From Variovorax sp. CAN15 (GTDB lineage Bacteria; Pseudomonadota; Gammaproteobacteria; Burkholderiales; Burkholderiaceae_C): a stretch of 38,161 nucleotides of DNA. Positions within the stretch are counted from its first letter, which is position 1, and each line of letters opens with the position of its first letter. The position numbers were made by a program, and so were the translations under genes. The DNA lies in assembly GCF_030462475.1 (NCBI RefSeq), contig NZ_JASMRZ010000020.1, positions 36,483-74,643 of the forward strand, in the 5' to 3' direction. Positions 1 through 8,296 of this stretch are shown in pieces. Under the pieces are notes generated by a model. It had not been told where the DNA came from and made no database searches. It worked only from the letters and a program-made list of their open reading frames with translations.

Positions 1-276
1 GAGGCCGCCCTTCCAGTGGCCCACCAGGCTGCGCGCGAAGGCGACGATCTTGTCGGCGATGCCGCCGTGCAGCATCAGCTCGCCCGAGAAGATGAAGAAC
101 GGAATGGCCAGGAACGAGAACACGTTCATGCCCGACACCATCATCTGGATGGCGGTCTCGAAGGGCAGGCCTTCGTAGGCGAAGGTGGCCAGGCAGCTCA
201 GCCCGATGGCGAAGGCCACCGGCATTCCCAGCAGCAGGAACAGCACGAAGCTGAGGGACAGCACTGTCAATGCCAT
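1..276 (-). CDS. TRAP transporter large permease (DctM family), N-terminal part
   Basis: This is the first 92 codons of a TRAP large permease; the rest lies beyond the left edge. The large subunit carries the sodium-coupled translocation path of a TRAP importer in the inner membrane. The translated start is very hydrophobic (MALTVLSLSFVLFLLLGMPV), followed by FAIGLS and an IPFFIFSGELM stretch, all typical of DctM N-termini. The ATG at 276 overlaps the end of the small permease gene by 10 bases, as expected for a translationally coupled pair. The context with uronate dehydrogenase and a lactonase suggests it imports hexuronates or their oxidised forms; that is inference. It is too short for the standard ORF list but is a real, truncated gene. 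Confidence 0.9.
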   Translation of the reverse strand, partial: MALTVLSLSFVLFLLLGMPVAFAIGLSCLATFAYEGLPFETAIQMMVSGMNVFSFLAIPFFIFSGELMLHGGIADKIVAFARSLVGHWKGGL

Positions 277-761
277 GATGGAACGACCTTCTGGCCGGTG
301 AACTGAGCAGCCAGGTGCTCGATGGAGAAAAGAGTGATCAGCACCCCGGCGAAGAGGATCGGTACGTAGCGCACGGCTTCGGACAGGCCCAGCGTGGGAA
401 TCGTCGATTCGCGCGTGGACACGGCCATCTCGGCGCCGCCCGCGAACAGCGCCACGGCGAAGCCGATGGTCAGCACGCAGGTGAGCGCCTTGCACCAGAA
501 CTGGCCCTTGGGCGGCAGGGCCTTCACCAGCGAGTCGAGGCCGATGTGCCCGGCGTCCCGCACGCCGGTGGAGGCGCCGAACATGGCGACCGAGATCACC
601 AGCAGCAGCGCGACCTGCTCGACATACGGCGGGGCGTCATTGAAGACGTAGCGCAACACCACGCCGTAGACGACGACCCCGAGCAGGCCGACAAGGCACA
701 CGCAGGCGATGTACATCGCCCAGCGGGAGAGCCGCGCGTTCAATGAGGTAAGCAGGCTCAT
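267..761 (-). CDS. TRAP transporter small permease (DctQ family)
   Basis: A 164-residue membrane protein with four predicted hydrophobic segments (about residues 15-38, 45-65, 90-110 and 130-150), the usual size and topology of a TRAP small subunit. It pairs with the large permease to form the membrane part of a periplasmic-receptor-dependent secondary importer. It carries the conserved-looking YVEQVALLLVISVAMFGAS segment and a central RDAGHIGLD, a common motif in this family. It starts 12 bases after the receptor gene ends and overlaps the large permease by 10 bases, so receptor, small and large subunits form one operon. The substrate cannot be read from the sequence; a uronate is likely from the upstream genes. 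Confidence 0.92.
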   Translation of the reverse strand: MSLLTSLNARLSRWAMYIACVCLVGLLGVVVYGVVLRYVFNDAPPYVEQVALLLVISVAMFGASTGVRDAGHIGLDSLVKALPPKGQFWCKALTCVLTIGFAVALFAGGAEMAVSTRESTIPTLGLSEAVRYVPILFAGVLITLFSIEHLAAQFTGQKVVPSWH

Positions 762-773
762 TTGCGGCGCGCG

Positions 774-1826
<1,053 letters not shown>

Positions 1827-2717
1827 TCAGATGTCGAAAGCGGGCTCCGCGAGGCCCTGTGCGCCGGGCCGCAGCGCGAACACGCCGCCAGCCAGTGGTT
1901 GGTCCGACAGGTCGATGCCGCCGGGTCGGATGGAGGTGACGAAGAGGGTGTCGAGCCCGGCGCCGCCGAAGGCGCACATCGCGGGCTTTTTCACCGGCAC
2001 TTCGAGCGATCGGTCGAGCCGGCCGTCGGGCGTGAAGCGGTGCACCAGGCCGGCGTCGTTGCCGCAGATCCAGTAGCAGCCGTCGGTGTCCATGGCGGCG
2101 CCGTCGGGGCGCCCGGGCAGGGGCTTCATGTCGACGAAGAGGCGCCGGTTGCCCGGCGTGCCGGTGGCTGTGTCGTAGTCGAAGGCCCACACGGCCTGCA
2201 CCGTGGGGTGCGAATCCGAGAGATACATCGTGCGGCCGTCGGGGCTGAAGGCCAGGCCGTTGGGCACGATGAGGTCGTCGAGGCGAAGGGCGGCGTTGCC
2301 GTCGCCCTTGCCGTAGCTGTAGAGGCGGCCGACGCGCGCACCTGCGGCCATGTCCAGCAGCATGGTGCCGGCCCAGAAGCGGCCCTGGCGGTCGCAGCGG
2401 CCGTCGTTGAATCGCATGGCCGGGGCGGCGTGTTCGACGGGCGCCAGGGAGGTGGCAGCCAGCGTGCCGTCGGCCTGCGGCTTCAACGAGAACAGGCCGC
2501 TTTCCATGCCGGCGATCCATTCGCCGGGCACGTCGGCGCGCGGCGCGATGCAGGCGATCATTTCGCCGGCGGTCCACTTCGCGTGGCCTTCGCTGGCATG
2601 CCAGCGGTTCAGCGTGCGTGCCGGAATGTCGACCCAGTAGAGCGCCTGTTCGCCCGCATGCCACACCGGGCTCTCGCCGGTGCCGTTGCGCGCGTCGAGA
2701 ACGAGTTCAGCGCTCAT
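1827..2717 (-). CDS. SMP-30/gluconolactonase family sugar lactone hydrolase
   Basis: A 296-residue six-bladed beta-propeller enzyme of the SMP-30/gluconolactonase/LRE family. Expected metal ligands are visible: the Glu in GTGESPVW near the N-terminus, the Asn in IVPNGLAFSPDG, and the Asp in MYLSDSHP. The FNDGRCDRQGRFWAGTM block is also characteristic. It starts inside the last 11 bases of udh, so the two are probably translationally coupled. Uronate dehydrogenases release a 1,5-aldarolactone, and a lactonase is needed to give the open aldarate rapidly, so I infer that role here. Activity on other aldonolactones is possible because family specificity is broad. No signal peptide, so cytoplasmic. 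Confidence 0.9.
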   Translation of the reverse strand: MSAELVLDARNGTGESPVWHAGEQALYWVDIPARTLNRWHASEGHAKWTAGEMIACIAPRADVPGEWIAGMESGLFSLKPQADGTLAATSLAPVEHAAPAMRFNDGRCDRQGRFWAGTMLLDMAAGARVGRLYSYGKGDGNAALRLDDLIVPNGLAFSPDGRTMYLSDSHPTVQAVWAFDYDTATGTPGNRRLFVDMKPLPGRPDGAAMDTDGCYWICGNDAGLVHRFTPDGRLDRSLEVPVKKPAMCAFGGAGLDTLFVTSIRPGGIDLSDQPLAGGVFALRPGAQGLAEPAFDI

Positions 2718-3525
2718 CGCCGAACGGGCCTTGTGCGGTGAAGGCGCCGCCCTGGTAGATGGCGTTCGGGTCGGTCGGCGCGACGGGCGGCTGTGCCTCG
2801 ACCTTGTCGCGGAACACTTCGGAGCTGTCCTGCGGCACGAAGCCCAGGTGCGCGGCCGCGCTGTTGTCCCACCACACGTCGCGGTTGTTCGACATGCCGT
2901 AGACCACCGTGTGCTTCACGTCGGGCGTGAACAGCGACTTCTCGATCAGCGAGGTCAGGTCGCGGTAGCTGAGCCAGGTGCTCATCATCCGGCGGTTGGC
3001 CGGCTCGGGGAAGGAGGAGCCGATGCGGATGCTCACCGTCTCGATGCCCCAGCGGTCGAAGTAGAACTGCGCCACGTCTTCGCCGAAGGACTTCGACAGG
3101 CCGTAGTAGCCGTCGGGCCGGCGCGCGGCATGGGCGTCGATGTGCTCGCTCTGCCTGTAGAAGCCGATCACATGGTTCGAGCTCGCGAACACCACGCGCT
3201 TCACGCCGTGGCGGCGCGCGGCCTCGTAGATGTGGAACACGCCCTTGATGTTGGCCTCGAGGATTTCCTCGAAGGGCCGCTCCACCGACACGCCGCCCAG
3301 GTGGACGATGGCGTCGCAGCCTTCCACCAGCGCATGCACCGCGGCCTTGTCCGCGAGATCGCAGGGCACGGTTTCCTCGTTCGCGCCGGTGGCCGGCGCC
3401 AGCGAGGCGATGTCGGACAGGCGCAGCACGCTGGCATATGGCTTGAGCCGCTCGCGCAGCACCTTGCCGAGGCCGCCGGCCGCGCCGGTCAGCAGGAGGC
3501 GGTTCATCTTTTTGTTGTCTGTCAT
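2707..3525 (-). CDS. udh: Uronate dehydrogenase (NAD-dependent SDR)
   Basis: A 272-residue extended short-chain dehydrogenase that oxidises D-galacturonate or D-glucuronate at C1 to the aldarolactone with NAD+. The nucleotide-binding turn is TGAAGGLG (G14, G17, G20); the catalytic set is the serine pair in VFASSNHVIG plus Y141 and K145 of YYGLSK. VHLGGVSVERPFEEIL, RIGSSFPEP and RMMSTWLS closely recall the characterised Agrobacterium enzyme. The open frame runs to 3765, but ATG 3525 has AAGGA about 9 bases upstream and the preceding 80 codons do not resemble the family; ATG 3507 lacks a ribosome site. First gene of the leftward operon, facing the GntR regulator. Confidence 0.92.
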   Translation of the reverse strand: MTDNKKMNRLLLTGAAGGLGKVLRERLKPYASVLRLSDIASLAPATGANEETVPCDLADKAAVHALVEGCDAIVHLGGVSVERPFEEILEANIKGVFHIYEAARRHGVKRVVFASSNHVIGFYRQSEHIDAHAARRPDGYYGLSKSFGEDVAQFYFDRWGIETVSIRIGSSFPEPANRRMMSTWLSYRDLTSLIEKSLFTPDVKHTVVYGMSNNRDVWWDNSAAAHLGFVPQDSSEVFRDKVEAQPPVAPTDPNAIYQGGAFTAQGPFGDER

Positions 3526-3757
3526 GGTTGCGCGTCCTTGCATGCTGGGGTCATGGTTTCCGAGGGGCTGCCGTCGCGGCGGCTTCGCGGAAGCGGCCGG
3601 TACGATGCCGGTGAAGCAAGGTCGAGGTCGCGAGATCGAAAAGGCGCTGCATTTCGGTGCCGTGGAAACCGAAGGCCGCTGGCGGATAAGCCCGCGACGC
3701 TTGGGAGTTGAGTGATAAGTTATCTGTTGTCGTACAACTAGTTTGGAGATTATCATC
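3526..3757. promoter_or_regulatory. Divergent promoter region udh / gntR
   Basis: A 232-base space between two divergent genes with no credible ORF. Its right-hand end is AT-richer and holds two adjacent palindromes: GATAA-G-TTATC (3714-3724) and GTTGT-CGT-ACAAC (3726-3738). The latter, an inverted TTGT/ACAA with a short spacer, resembles operators of FadR-type GntR regulators. Autoregulation plus control of the udh operon is the simplest reading. No clean sigma-70 hexamer pair stands out. Confidence 0.6.
3714..3738 (-). promoter_or_regulatory. Candidate GntR operator, copy 1 (udh side)
   Basis: Read on the minus strand toward udh this is GTTGTACGA, CAACA, GATAACTT, ATC. Twenty of 25 bases match the plus-strand element at 4671-4695 in front of the rightward operon, in the same orientation relative to the gene it precedes. 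It holds a perfect 5-base inverted repeat (GTTGT/ACAAC). That it binds the adjacent GntR protein is inference. Confidence 0.6.
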
Positions 3758-4630
3758 GTGGCCATGGTTCAGACGACTGCGGGTAATCCCTTGGTGGCTG
3801 ACGCTCCGGCGGAGGCCGCTTCTTCGGCGCCCTCTTTCGTGGGGCGTCCGCGACAGCGCGCACGCGGCCTCGCGCACGGGCTGGTCGAAGATCTGGGCGA
3901 GAAGATCCGCAGCCAGTCGCTGCGGCCGGGCGACAAGCTGCCGACCGAGTCGGCCATCATGCAGGCCTATGGCGTGAGCCGCACCGTGGTGCGCGAGGCG
4001 CTGTCGAAGCTGCAGGCCGCGGGGCTGGTCGAGACGCTGCACGGCGTCGGTACCTTCGTGCTGCAGCCGCGTACCGGGGGGGTGTTCCGCCTCGATCCGG
4101 GCGAGATCGCCGCATCGGTAGACGTGCTGGCCGTGCTGGAGCTGCGCATCAGCCTGGAGACTGAATCGGCCGGCCTTGCCGCCAGCCGCCGCACCGACGC
4201 ACAGCTCGTGGCCATGCGCCAGGCGCTCGACGACTTCGAGCGCAACGTGGTGGTGGCGGGCGACACGGTGGGGCCTGACTTCCGCTTCCACCTGCAGATC
4301 GCCGAGTCGACCGGCAACCCGTACTTCGCGGACATCATGCGGCACCTGGGCACCACGCTCATCCCGCGCACCCGCATCAGCGCCATCCGCACCCACGAGG
4401 GCGGGGCGCCTTACCTGAGCCGCGTCAACCGCGAGCACGAAGAAATCTACGCAGCCATCGCCCGGCGCGACCCCGAGTCGGCGCGCGCCGCCATGCGCAT
4501 CCACCTGACCAACAGCCGCGAGCGGCTGCGCATGGCGCAGGAGGCGGCGCAGCAGAAGGCGAAGGCCGATGCTGCTGCGGCAGGTGGCGACGCGGTCGTG
4601 CCATCGTCCGACGGCGCTTCGTCCCTCTGA
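3758..4630 (+). CDS. GntR/FadR-type regulator of the uronate-aldarate island
   Basis: About 290 residues. A winged helix-turn-helix spans roughly residues 40-108 (LGEKIRSQSLRPGDKLPTES, then GVSRTVVREALSKLQAAGLV and HGVGTFV). An FCD ligand domain follows, with the usual metal-site residues: Asp and His in DFRFHLQIAESTGNPYF, His in REHEEIYAAI, His in MRIHLTNSRERL. The tail is Ala/Lys-rich and probably disordered. The start is uncertain: GTG 3758 has GGAG at a 9-base spacing, ATG 3764 lies two codons later, and the frame opens at TTG 3743. Position between udh and the aldarate genes makes it the likely local sensor. GntR regulators of hexuronate genes (for example GguR) are known in Proteobacteria; equivalence is not proven. 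Confidence 0.9.
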   Translation: MAMVQTTAGNPLVADAPAEAASSAPSFVGRPRQRARGLAHGLVEDLGEKIRSQSLRPGDKLPTESAIMQAYGVSRTVVREALSKLQAAGLVETLHGVGTFVLQPRTGGVFRLDPGEIAASVDVLAVLELRISLETESAGLAASRRTDAQLVAMRQALDDFERNVVVAGDTVGPDFRFHLQIAESTGNPYFADIMRHLGTTLIPRTRISAIRTHEGGAPYLSRVNREHEEIYAAIARRDPESARAAMRIHLTNSRERLRMAQEAAQQKAKADAAAAGGDAVVPSSDGASSL

Positions 4631-4670
4631 TATTTTTCTTGTCCCGCTTGCTGGACAACTTATATCTCTG

Positions 4671-4695
4671 GTTGTACGATGACTGATAACTTGTG
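4671..4695 (+). promoter_or_regulatory. Candidate GntR operator, copy 2 (rightward operon)
   Basis: In the 115-base gap between gntR and the receptor gene. It reads GTTGTACGA, TGACT, GATAACTT, GTG and matches copy 1 at 20 of 25 positions; the left half-site is identical and the right half of the inverted repeat is degenerate. It lies about 50 bases before the receptor start codon, suitable for controlling a promoter there. The gap holds nothing else recognisable. Confidence 0.55.
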
Positions 4696-4745
4696 CGGCC
4701 AGTCGCGCGCAAGGCCGTGACGACCATCGAACAACAGGAGGCAGC

Positions 4746-5753
4746 ATGACCATCAATCGACGCGGCGCACTCGGCGCCGCACTGGCCACGACGCTGGCCG
4801 CCAGCCTGCCGGTGCGCTCCTTCGCGCAAGCGGCGGCCGGCGCGCAGGGCGGCACCGGCAACTGGCCCTCGAAGCCGATCCGGATCATCGTTCCGTACCC
4901 GCCGGGCGGTTCGTCCGACATCATTGCGCGGGCCATCAGCCAGCCGCTGTCCGAGGCGCTGGGCCAGTCGGTGATCATCGACAACAAGGCAGGCGCCAAC
5001 GGCAACCTCGGCGCCGACCTGCTGGCCAAGGCGCCGGCCGACGGCTACACGCTGATGCTGTGCGACCTGGGCGCGCTGGCCATCAGCCCGTCGCTGTACC
5101 CCAAGCTGCCTTTCGACCCGTCGAAGGACCTGCGCAGCGTCTCGATGCTGGCCTATTCGCCGCACCTGCTGGTGGTGCATCCCTCGGTGCAGGCGAACAC
5201 GCTGAAGGAACTGGTCGAGCTTTCGAAGAAGAGCGATCTCAACTTCGCCGTGACCGCCAGCGGCAGCACCGCGCACCTCGCGGGCATCGAGCTGCAGCGC
5301 CGCATCGGCGCCAAGTGGGAATACGTGCCTTACAAGGGCGGCGTGCAGGCCGTGCTCGACACCGTTTCGGGCCAGACGCAGGTGCTGATGAACGGCATGC
5401 TCGCCACCTACCCGCAGGTGCAGGCCGGCAAGCTCAAGCTCATTGCCCTGTCCAAGGCCACGCGCATGCCGCTGATCGGCAGCGTGCCCACCATCGCGGA
5501 GCAGGGCGTTCCCGGCTACGAGTCGGGCACCTGGCAGGGCATGGTCGCCGCGCGCGGGGTGCCCGACGCGATCATCAACCGGCTCAACCGCGAGCTGGTG
5601 CGCATCATCCGCACCGCCGACATCCGCGCCCGCCTCGCGGGGCAGGGCGCCGAGGTCGTGACCATGACCGCGCCCGAGCAGGACCAGTTCTTCGCCAAGG
5701 AGCGCGCGCGCTGGGCGCAGGTCATCAAAGAGGCGAACGTCAGGCTCGATTAG
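4746..5753 (+). CDS. Bug/TctC-family periplasmic receptor (orphan)
   Basis: A 335-residue extracytoplasmic receptor of the Bug (tripartite tricarboxylate transporter) family. The N-terminus has twin arginines (INRRGALG), a hydrophobic run and an SFAQA cleavage site near residue 29. The family signature follows: WPSKPIRIIVPYPPGGSSD, the VIIDNKAGANGNLG loop that binds the ligand carboxylate, ADGYTLML, the YVPYKGG segment and VPTIAEQGVPGYE near the end. The start has a strong AGGAGG. No TctA or TctB membrane subunit is present in the window, so it must share a distant permease or serve as a sensor. Its place ahead of kdgD and gudD suggests an aldarate such as glucarate or galactarate as ligand; this is inferred. 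Confidence 0.92.
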   Translation: MTINRRGALGAALATTLAASLPVRSFAQAAAGAQGGTGNWPSKPIRIIVPYPPGGSSDIIARAISQPLSEALGQSVIIDNKAGANGNLGADLLAKAPADGYTLMLCDLGALAISPSLYPKLPFDPSKDLRSVSMLAYSPHLLVVHPSVQANTLKELVELSKKSDLNFAVTASGSTAHLAGIELQRRIGAKWEYVPYKGGVQAVLDTVSGQTQVLMNGMLATYPQVQAGKLKLIALSKATRMPLIGSVPTIAEQGVPGYESGTWQGMVAARGVPDAIINRLNRELVRIIRTADIRARLAGQGAEVVTMTAPEQDQFFAKERARWAQVIKEANVRLD

Positions 5754-5907
5754 TCATGTCCGCCCCCCGGCTTTTCACTCGCTGCGCTCCGTGTAATTCG
5801 CCATCCCCCGAGGGAGAGGCACGGCCCGCCTTGGGTCGGCCCGGCGGCGGCCGCATTGCCTTCCTCATCTCTTTCTTCTTTTCCCAATCTTCACTGGACT
5901 CTTCCCG
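5754..5907 (+). repeat. Degenerate REP-like intergenic sequence before kdgD
   Basis: A 154-base gene-free stretch. The first 100 bases are GC-rich with short inverted and direct repeats (two near-identical CGGCCCG words about 5836-5860, and CCCCCGAGGG). Composition resembles repetitive extragenic elements of Comamonadaceae, judged from memory only. The last 50 bases are pyrimidine-rich and run to the kdgD start, which lacks a Shine-Dalgarno sequence. Confidence 0.4.
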
Positions 5908-6819
5908 ATGAACCCGCAAGAACTCAAGACCATCATGGGCTCCGGCCTGCTCTCGTTCCCGTTGACCGACTTCGACAGCAACGGCGACTTCAACAAGAAG
6001 GGCTACCAGCAGCGCCTCGAATGGCTGGCTCCCTACGGCGCGAGCGCGCTGTTCGCGGCCGGCGGCACGGGCGAGTTCTTCTCGCTGACCGGCGACGAGT
6101 ACCCCGGCATCATCCAGACCGCGGTCGACACCTGCCGCGGCGTGGTGCCGATCATCGCGGGCGCGGGCGGCCCCACGCGCTTCGCCATCCAGTGCGCTCA
6201 AGCCGCCGAGAAGGCCGGCGCGCACGGCATCCTGCTGCTGCCGCACTACCTCACCGAAGCCGGCCAGGAAGGCCTGGCCGCGCACGTCGAGGCCGTGTGC
6301 AAGAGCGTGAAGTTCGGCGTGATCGTCTACAACCGCGCCACCAGCCGCCTGAAGCCCGACACCCTGGCCGCGCTGGCCGAGCGCAACCCCAACCTCGTCG
6401 GCTTCAAGGACGGCGTGGGCGACATCGAGGCGATGGTCGCCATCTACCAGAAGATGGGCGACCGCTTCGCCTACCTGGGCGGCCTGCCCACCGCCGAGGT
6501 CTACGCAGCCGCCTACAAGGCGATGGGCACGCCGGTGTATTCGTCGGCCGTCTTCAACTTCATTCCGAAGACCGCCATGGACTTCTACAAGGCCGTCGCC
6601 GCCGACGACCTGCCGACCCAGCACCGCCTGCTGAAGAACTTCTTCATGCCCTACCTCGAGCTGCGCAACCGCGTGCCGGGCTACGCGGTGAGCATCGTGA
6701 AGGCCGGCGCAAAGATCGTCGGCCACGACGCCGGCCCCGTGCGCGCGCCGCTCACCGACCTGAAGCCCGCCGAGATGGAGCAGCTCAAGGCGCTGATCGA
6801 CGCGCTCGGGCCGCAGTGA
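5908..6819 (+). CDS. kdgD: 5-dehydro-4-deoxyglucarate dehydratase
   Basis: A 303-residue class I aldolase-fold enzyme of the DapA/NAL superfamily. It dehydrates and decarboxylates 5-keto-4-deoxyglucarate to 2-oxoglutarate semialdehyde, water and CO2. Seen: the substrate loop [12 protein letters not shown] (about residues 51-61), Tyr141 in VIVYNRAT, and Schiff-base Lys167 in GFKDGVGD. The YNRAT block and the EFFSL loop separate KdgD from DapA. Length is normal for the family. It is followed after 8 bases by gudD, the preceding pathway step, and by the semialdehyde dehydrogenase, the next step. The ATG at 5908 has no clear Shine-Dalgarno sequence; the leader is CU-rich instead. Confidence 0.95.
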   Translation: MNPQELKTIMGSGLLSFPLTDFDSNGDFNKKGYQQRLEWLAPYGASALFAAGGTGEFFSLTGDEYPGIIQTAVDTCRGVVPIIAGAGGPTRFAIQCAQAAEKAGAHGILLLPHYLTEAGQEGLAAHVEAVCKSVKFGVIVYNRATSRLKPDTLAALAERNPNLVGFKDGVGDIEAMVAIYQKMGDRFAYLGGLPTAEVYAAAYKAMGTPVYSSAVFNFIPKTAMDFYKAVAADDLPTQHRLLKNFFMPYLELRNRVPGYAVSIVKAGAKIVGHDAGPVRAPLTDLKPAEMEQLKALIDALGPQ

Positions 6820-6827
6820 GCCGGGCC

Positions 6828-8153
6828 ATGAGTACGCCCACCGTCACCGGCATGCGCGTGGTTCCCGTCGCGGGCCACGACAGCATGCTGATGAACCTGA
6901 GCGGTGCCCACGGCCCGTTCTTCACGCGCAACCTGCTGATCCTGACCGACAGTGCCGGCCATACCGGCGTGGGCGAGGTGCCGGGCGGCGAGAAGATCCG
7001 CCAGACGCTGGAAGATGCGCGCGACCTCATCGTCGGCCAGCCCATCGGCCGGCACAACGCGATCCTCAACAGCATGCGCAGCGCCTTCGCCGGGCGCGAC
7101 AGCGGCGGGCGCGGCCTGCAGACCTTCGACCTGCGCGTGACCATCCATGCGGTCACGGCCGTCGAAGCCGCGCTGCTCGATCTGCTGGGCCAGTTCCTCG
7201 AAGTGCCCGTGGCAGCCCTGCTCGGCGAGGGCCAGCAGCGCGACGCGGTGCAGATGCTCGGCTATCTCTTCTACGTGGGCGACCGCAGGAAGACCGACCT
7301 GCCCTACGAGAGCGACCCCGGCGCCGACAACGACTGGTTCCGCCTGCGCCACGAGGAGGCGATGACGCCCGAGGCCATCGTGCGCCTGGCCGAGGCCACG
7401 CACGCGCGCTACGGCTTCACCGACTTCAAGCTCAAGGGCGGCGTGCTGCGCGGCGAGGAGGAAGTCGAAGCCATCCGCGCGCTGCACGAGCGCTTCCCGC
7501 AAGCGCGTGTCACGCTCGACCCGAACGGCGGCTGGCTGCTGCAGGACGCCATCCGCCTGTGCCGCGACCTGCACGGCGTGATGGCCTATGCCGAAGACCC
7601 GTGCGGCGCCGAGGGCGTGTTCTCGGGCCGCGAGGTGATGGCCGAGTTCCGCCGCGCCACCGGCCTGCCCACCGCCACCAACATGGTCGCCACCGACTGG
7701 CGCGAGATGGTGCACAGCCTTTCGCTGCAGTCGGTCGACATCCCGCTGGCCGATCCGCATTTCTGGACCCTGCAGGGCTCGGTGCGCGTCGCGCAGCTGT
7801 GCCAGGCCTGGGGCCTGACCTGGGGCTCGCATTCGAACAACCACTTCGACGTGTCGCTCGCGATGTTCACGCACGTGGCGGCGGCCGCGCCGGGCAAGGT
7901 GACGGCCATCGACACGCACTGGATCTGGCAGGACGGCCAGCACCTGACCAAGGCACCGCTGAAGATCGAAGGCGGCTTCGTGAAGGTGCCCACGCGCGGC
8001 GGCCTCGGTGTGGAACTCGACATGGACGAAGTCGAGAAGGCGCACCAGCTGTACCTGAAGCACGGCCTGGGCGCGCGCAACGATGCGCAGGCGATGCAGT
8101 ACCTGATTCCGGGGTGGACCTTCGACAACAAGAAGCCCTGCATGATCAGGTAG
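6828..8153 (+). CDS. gudD: Glucarate dehydratase (enolase superfamily)
   Basis: A 441-residue enolase-superfamily enzyme converting D-glucarate (and usually L-idarate) to 5-keto-4-deoxyglucarate. The catalytic ladder is complete: K201 and K203 in FKLKGG, metal ligands D231 (DPNGG), E256 (AEDPCG) and N285 (ATNMVATDW), then D309 (PLADPHFW) and H335 (GSHSNNH). Length matches the E. coli enzyme. ATG 6828 is chosen; GTG 6816 would overlap the kdgD stop as GTGA and is an alternative, and neither has a strong ribosome site. Acid-sugar specificity for glucarate rather than galactarate rests on overall resemblance; a separate galactarate dehydratase is not in the window. Confidence 0.95.
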   Translation: MSTPTVTGMRVVPVAGHDSMLMNLSGAHGPFFTRNLLILTDSAGHTGVGEVPGGEKIRQTLEDARDLIVGQPIGRHNAILNSMRSAFAGRDSGGRGLQTFDLRVTIHAVTAVEAALLDLLGQFLEVPVAALLGEGQQRDAVQMLGYLFYVGDRRKTDLPYESDPGADNDWFRLRHEEAMTPEAIVRLAEATHARYGFTDFKLKGGVLRGEEEVEAIRALHERFPQARVTLDPNGGWLLQDAIRLCRDLHGVMAYAEDPCGAEGVFSGREVMAEFRRATGLPTATNMVATDWREMVHSLSLQSVDIPLADPHFWTLQGSVRVAQLCQAWGLTWGSHSNNHFDVSLAMFTHVAAAAPGKVTAIDTHWIWQDGQHLTKAPLKIEGGFVKVPTRGGLGVELDMDEVEKAHQLYLKHGLGARNDAQAMQYLIPGWTFDNKKPCMIR

Positions 8154-8296
8154 AGAATCACGCCCAGGCTTGCCCGCTCCCCGCGGCCGCCAATCCCCCC
8201 TTGCTGGGGGCAATACCTGCGGCCCGGCAAGGCTGGTTCCGCGGTATTCCCGAAACGACTGGCGCTTCTTCGAACCGCATTGAAAAAGGACCCAAG
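8154..8296 (+). repeat. REP-like hairpin sequence between gudD and the aldehyde dehydrogenase
   Basis: A 143-base gap with a strong short hairpin CCCCC-TTGCT-GGGGG (about 8196-8210) nested in a longer imperfect inverted repeat formed by GCGGCCGCCAAT and GCAATACCTGCGGC. There is no U-tract, so it is more like a repetitive extragenic element or 3'-end stabiliser than an intrinsic terminator. The final bases AAAAAGGA form the ribosome site of the next gene. Confidence 0.45.
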
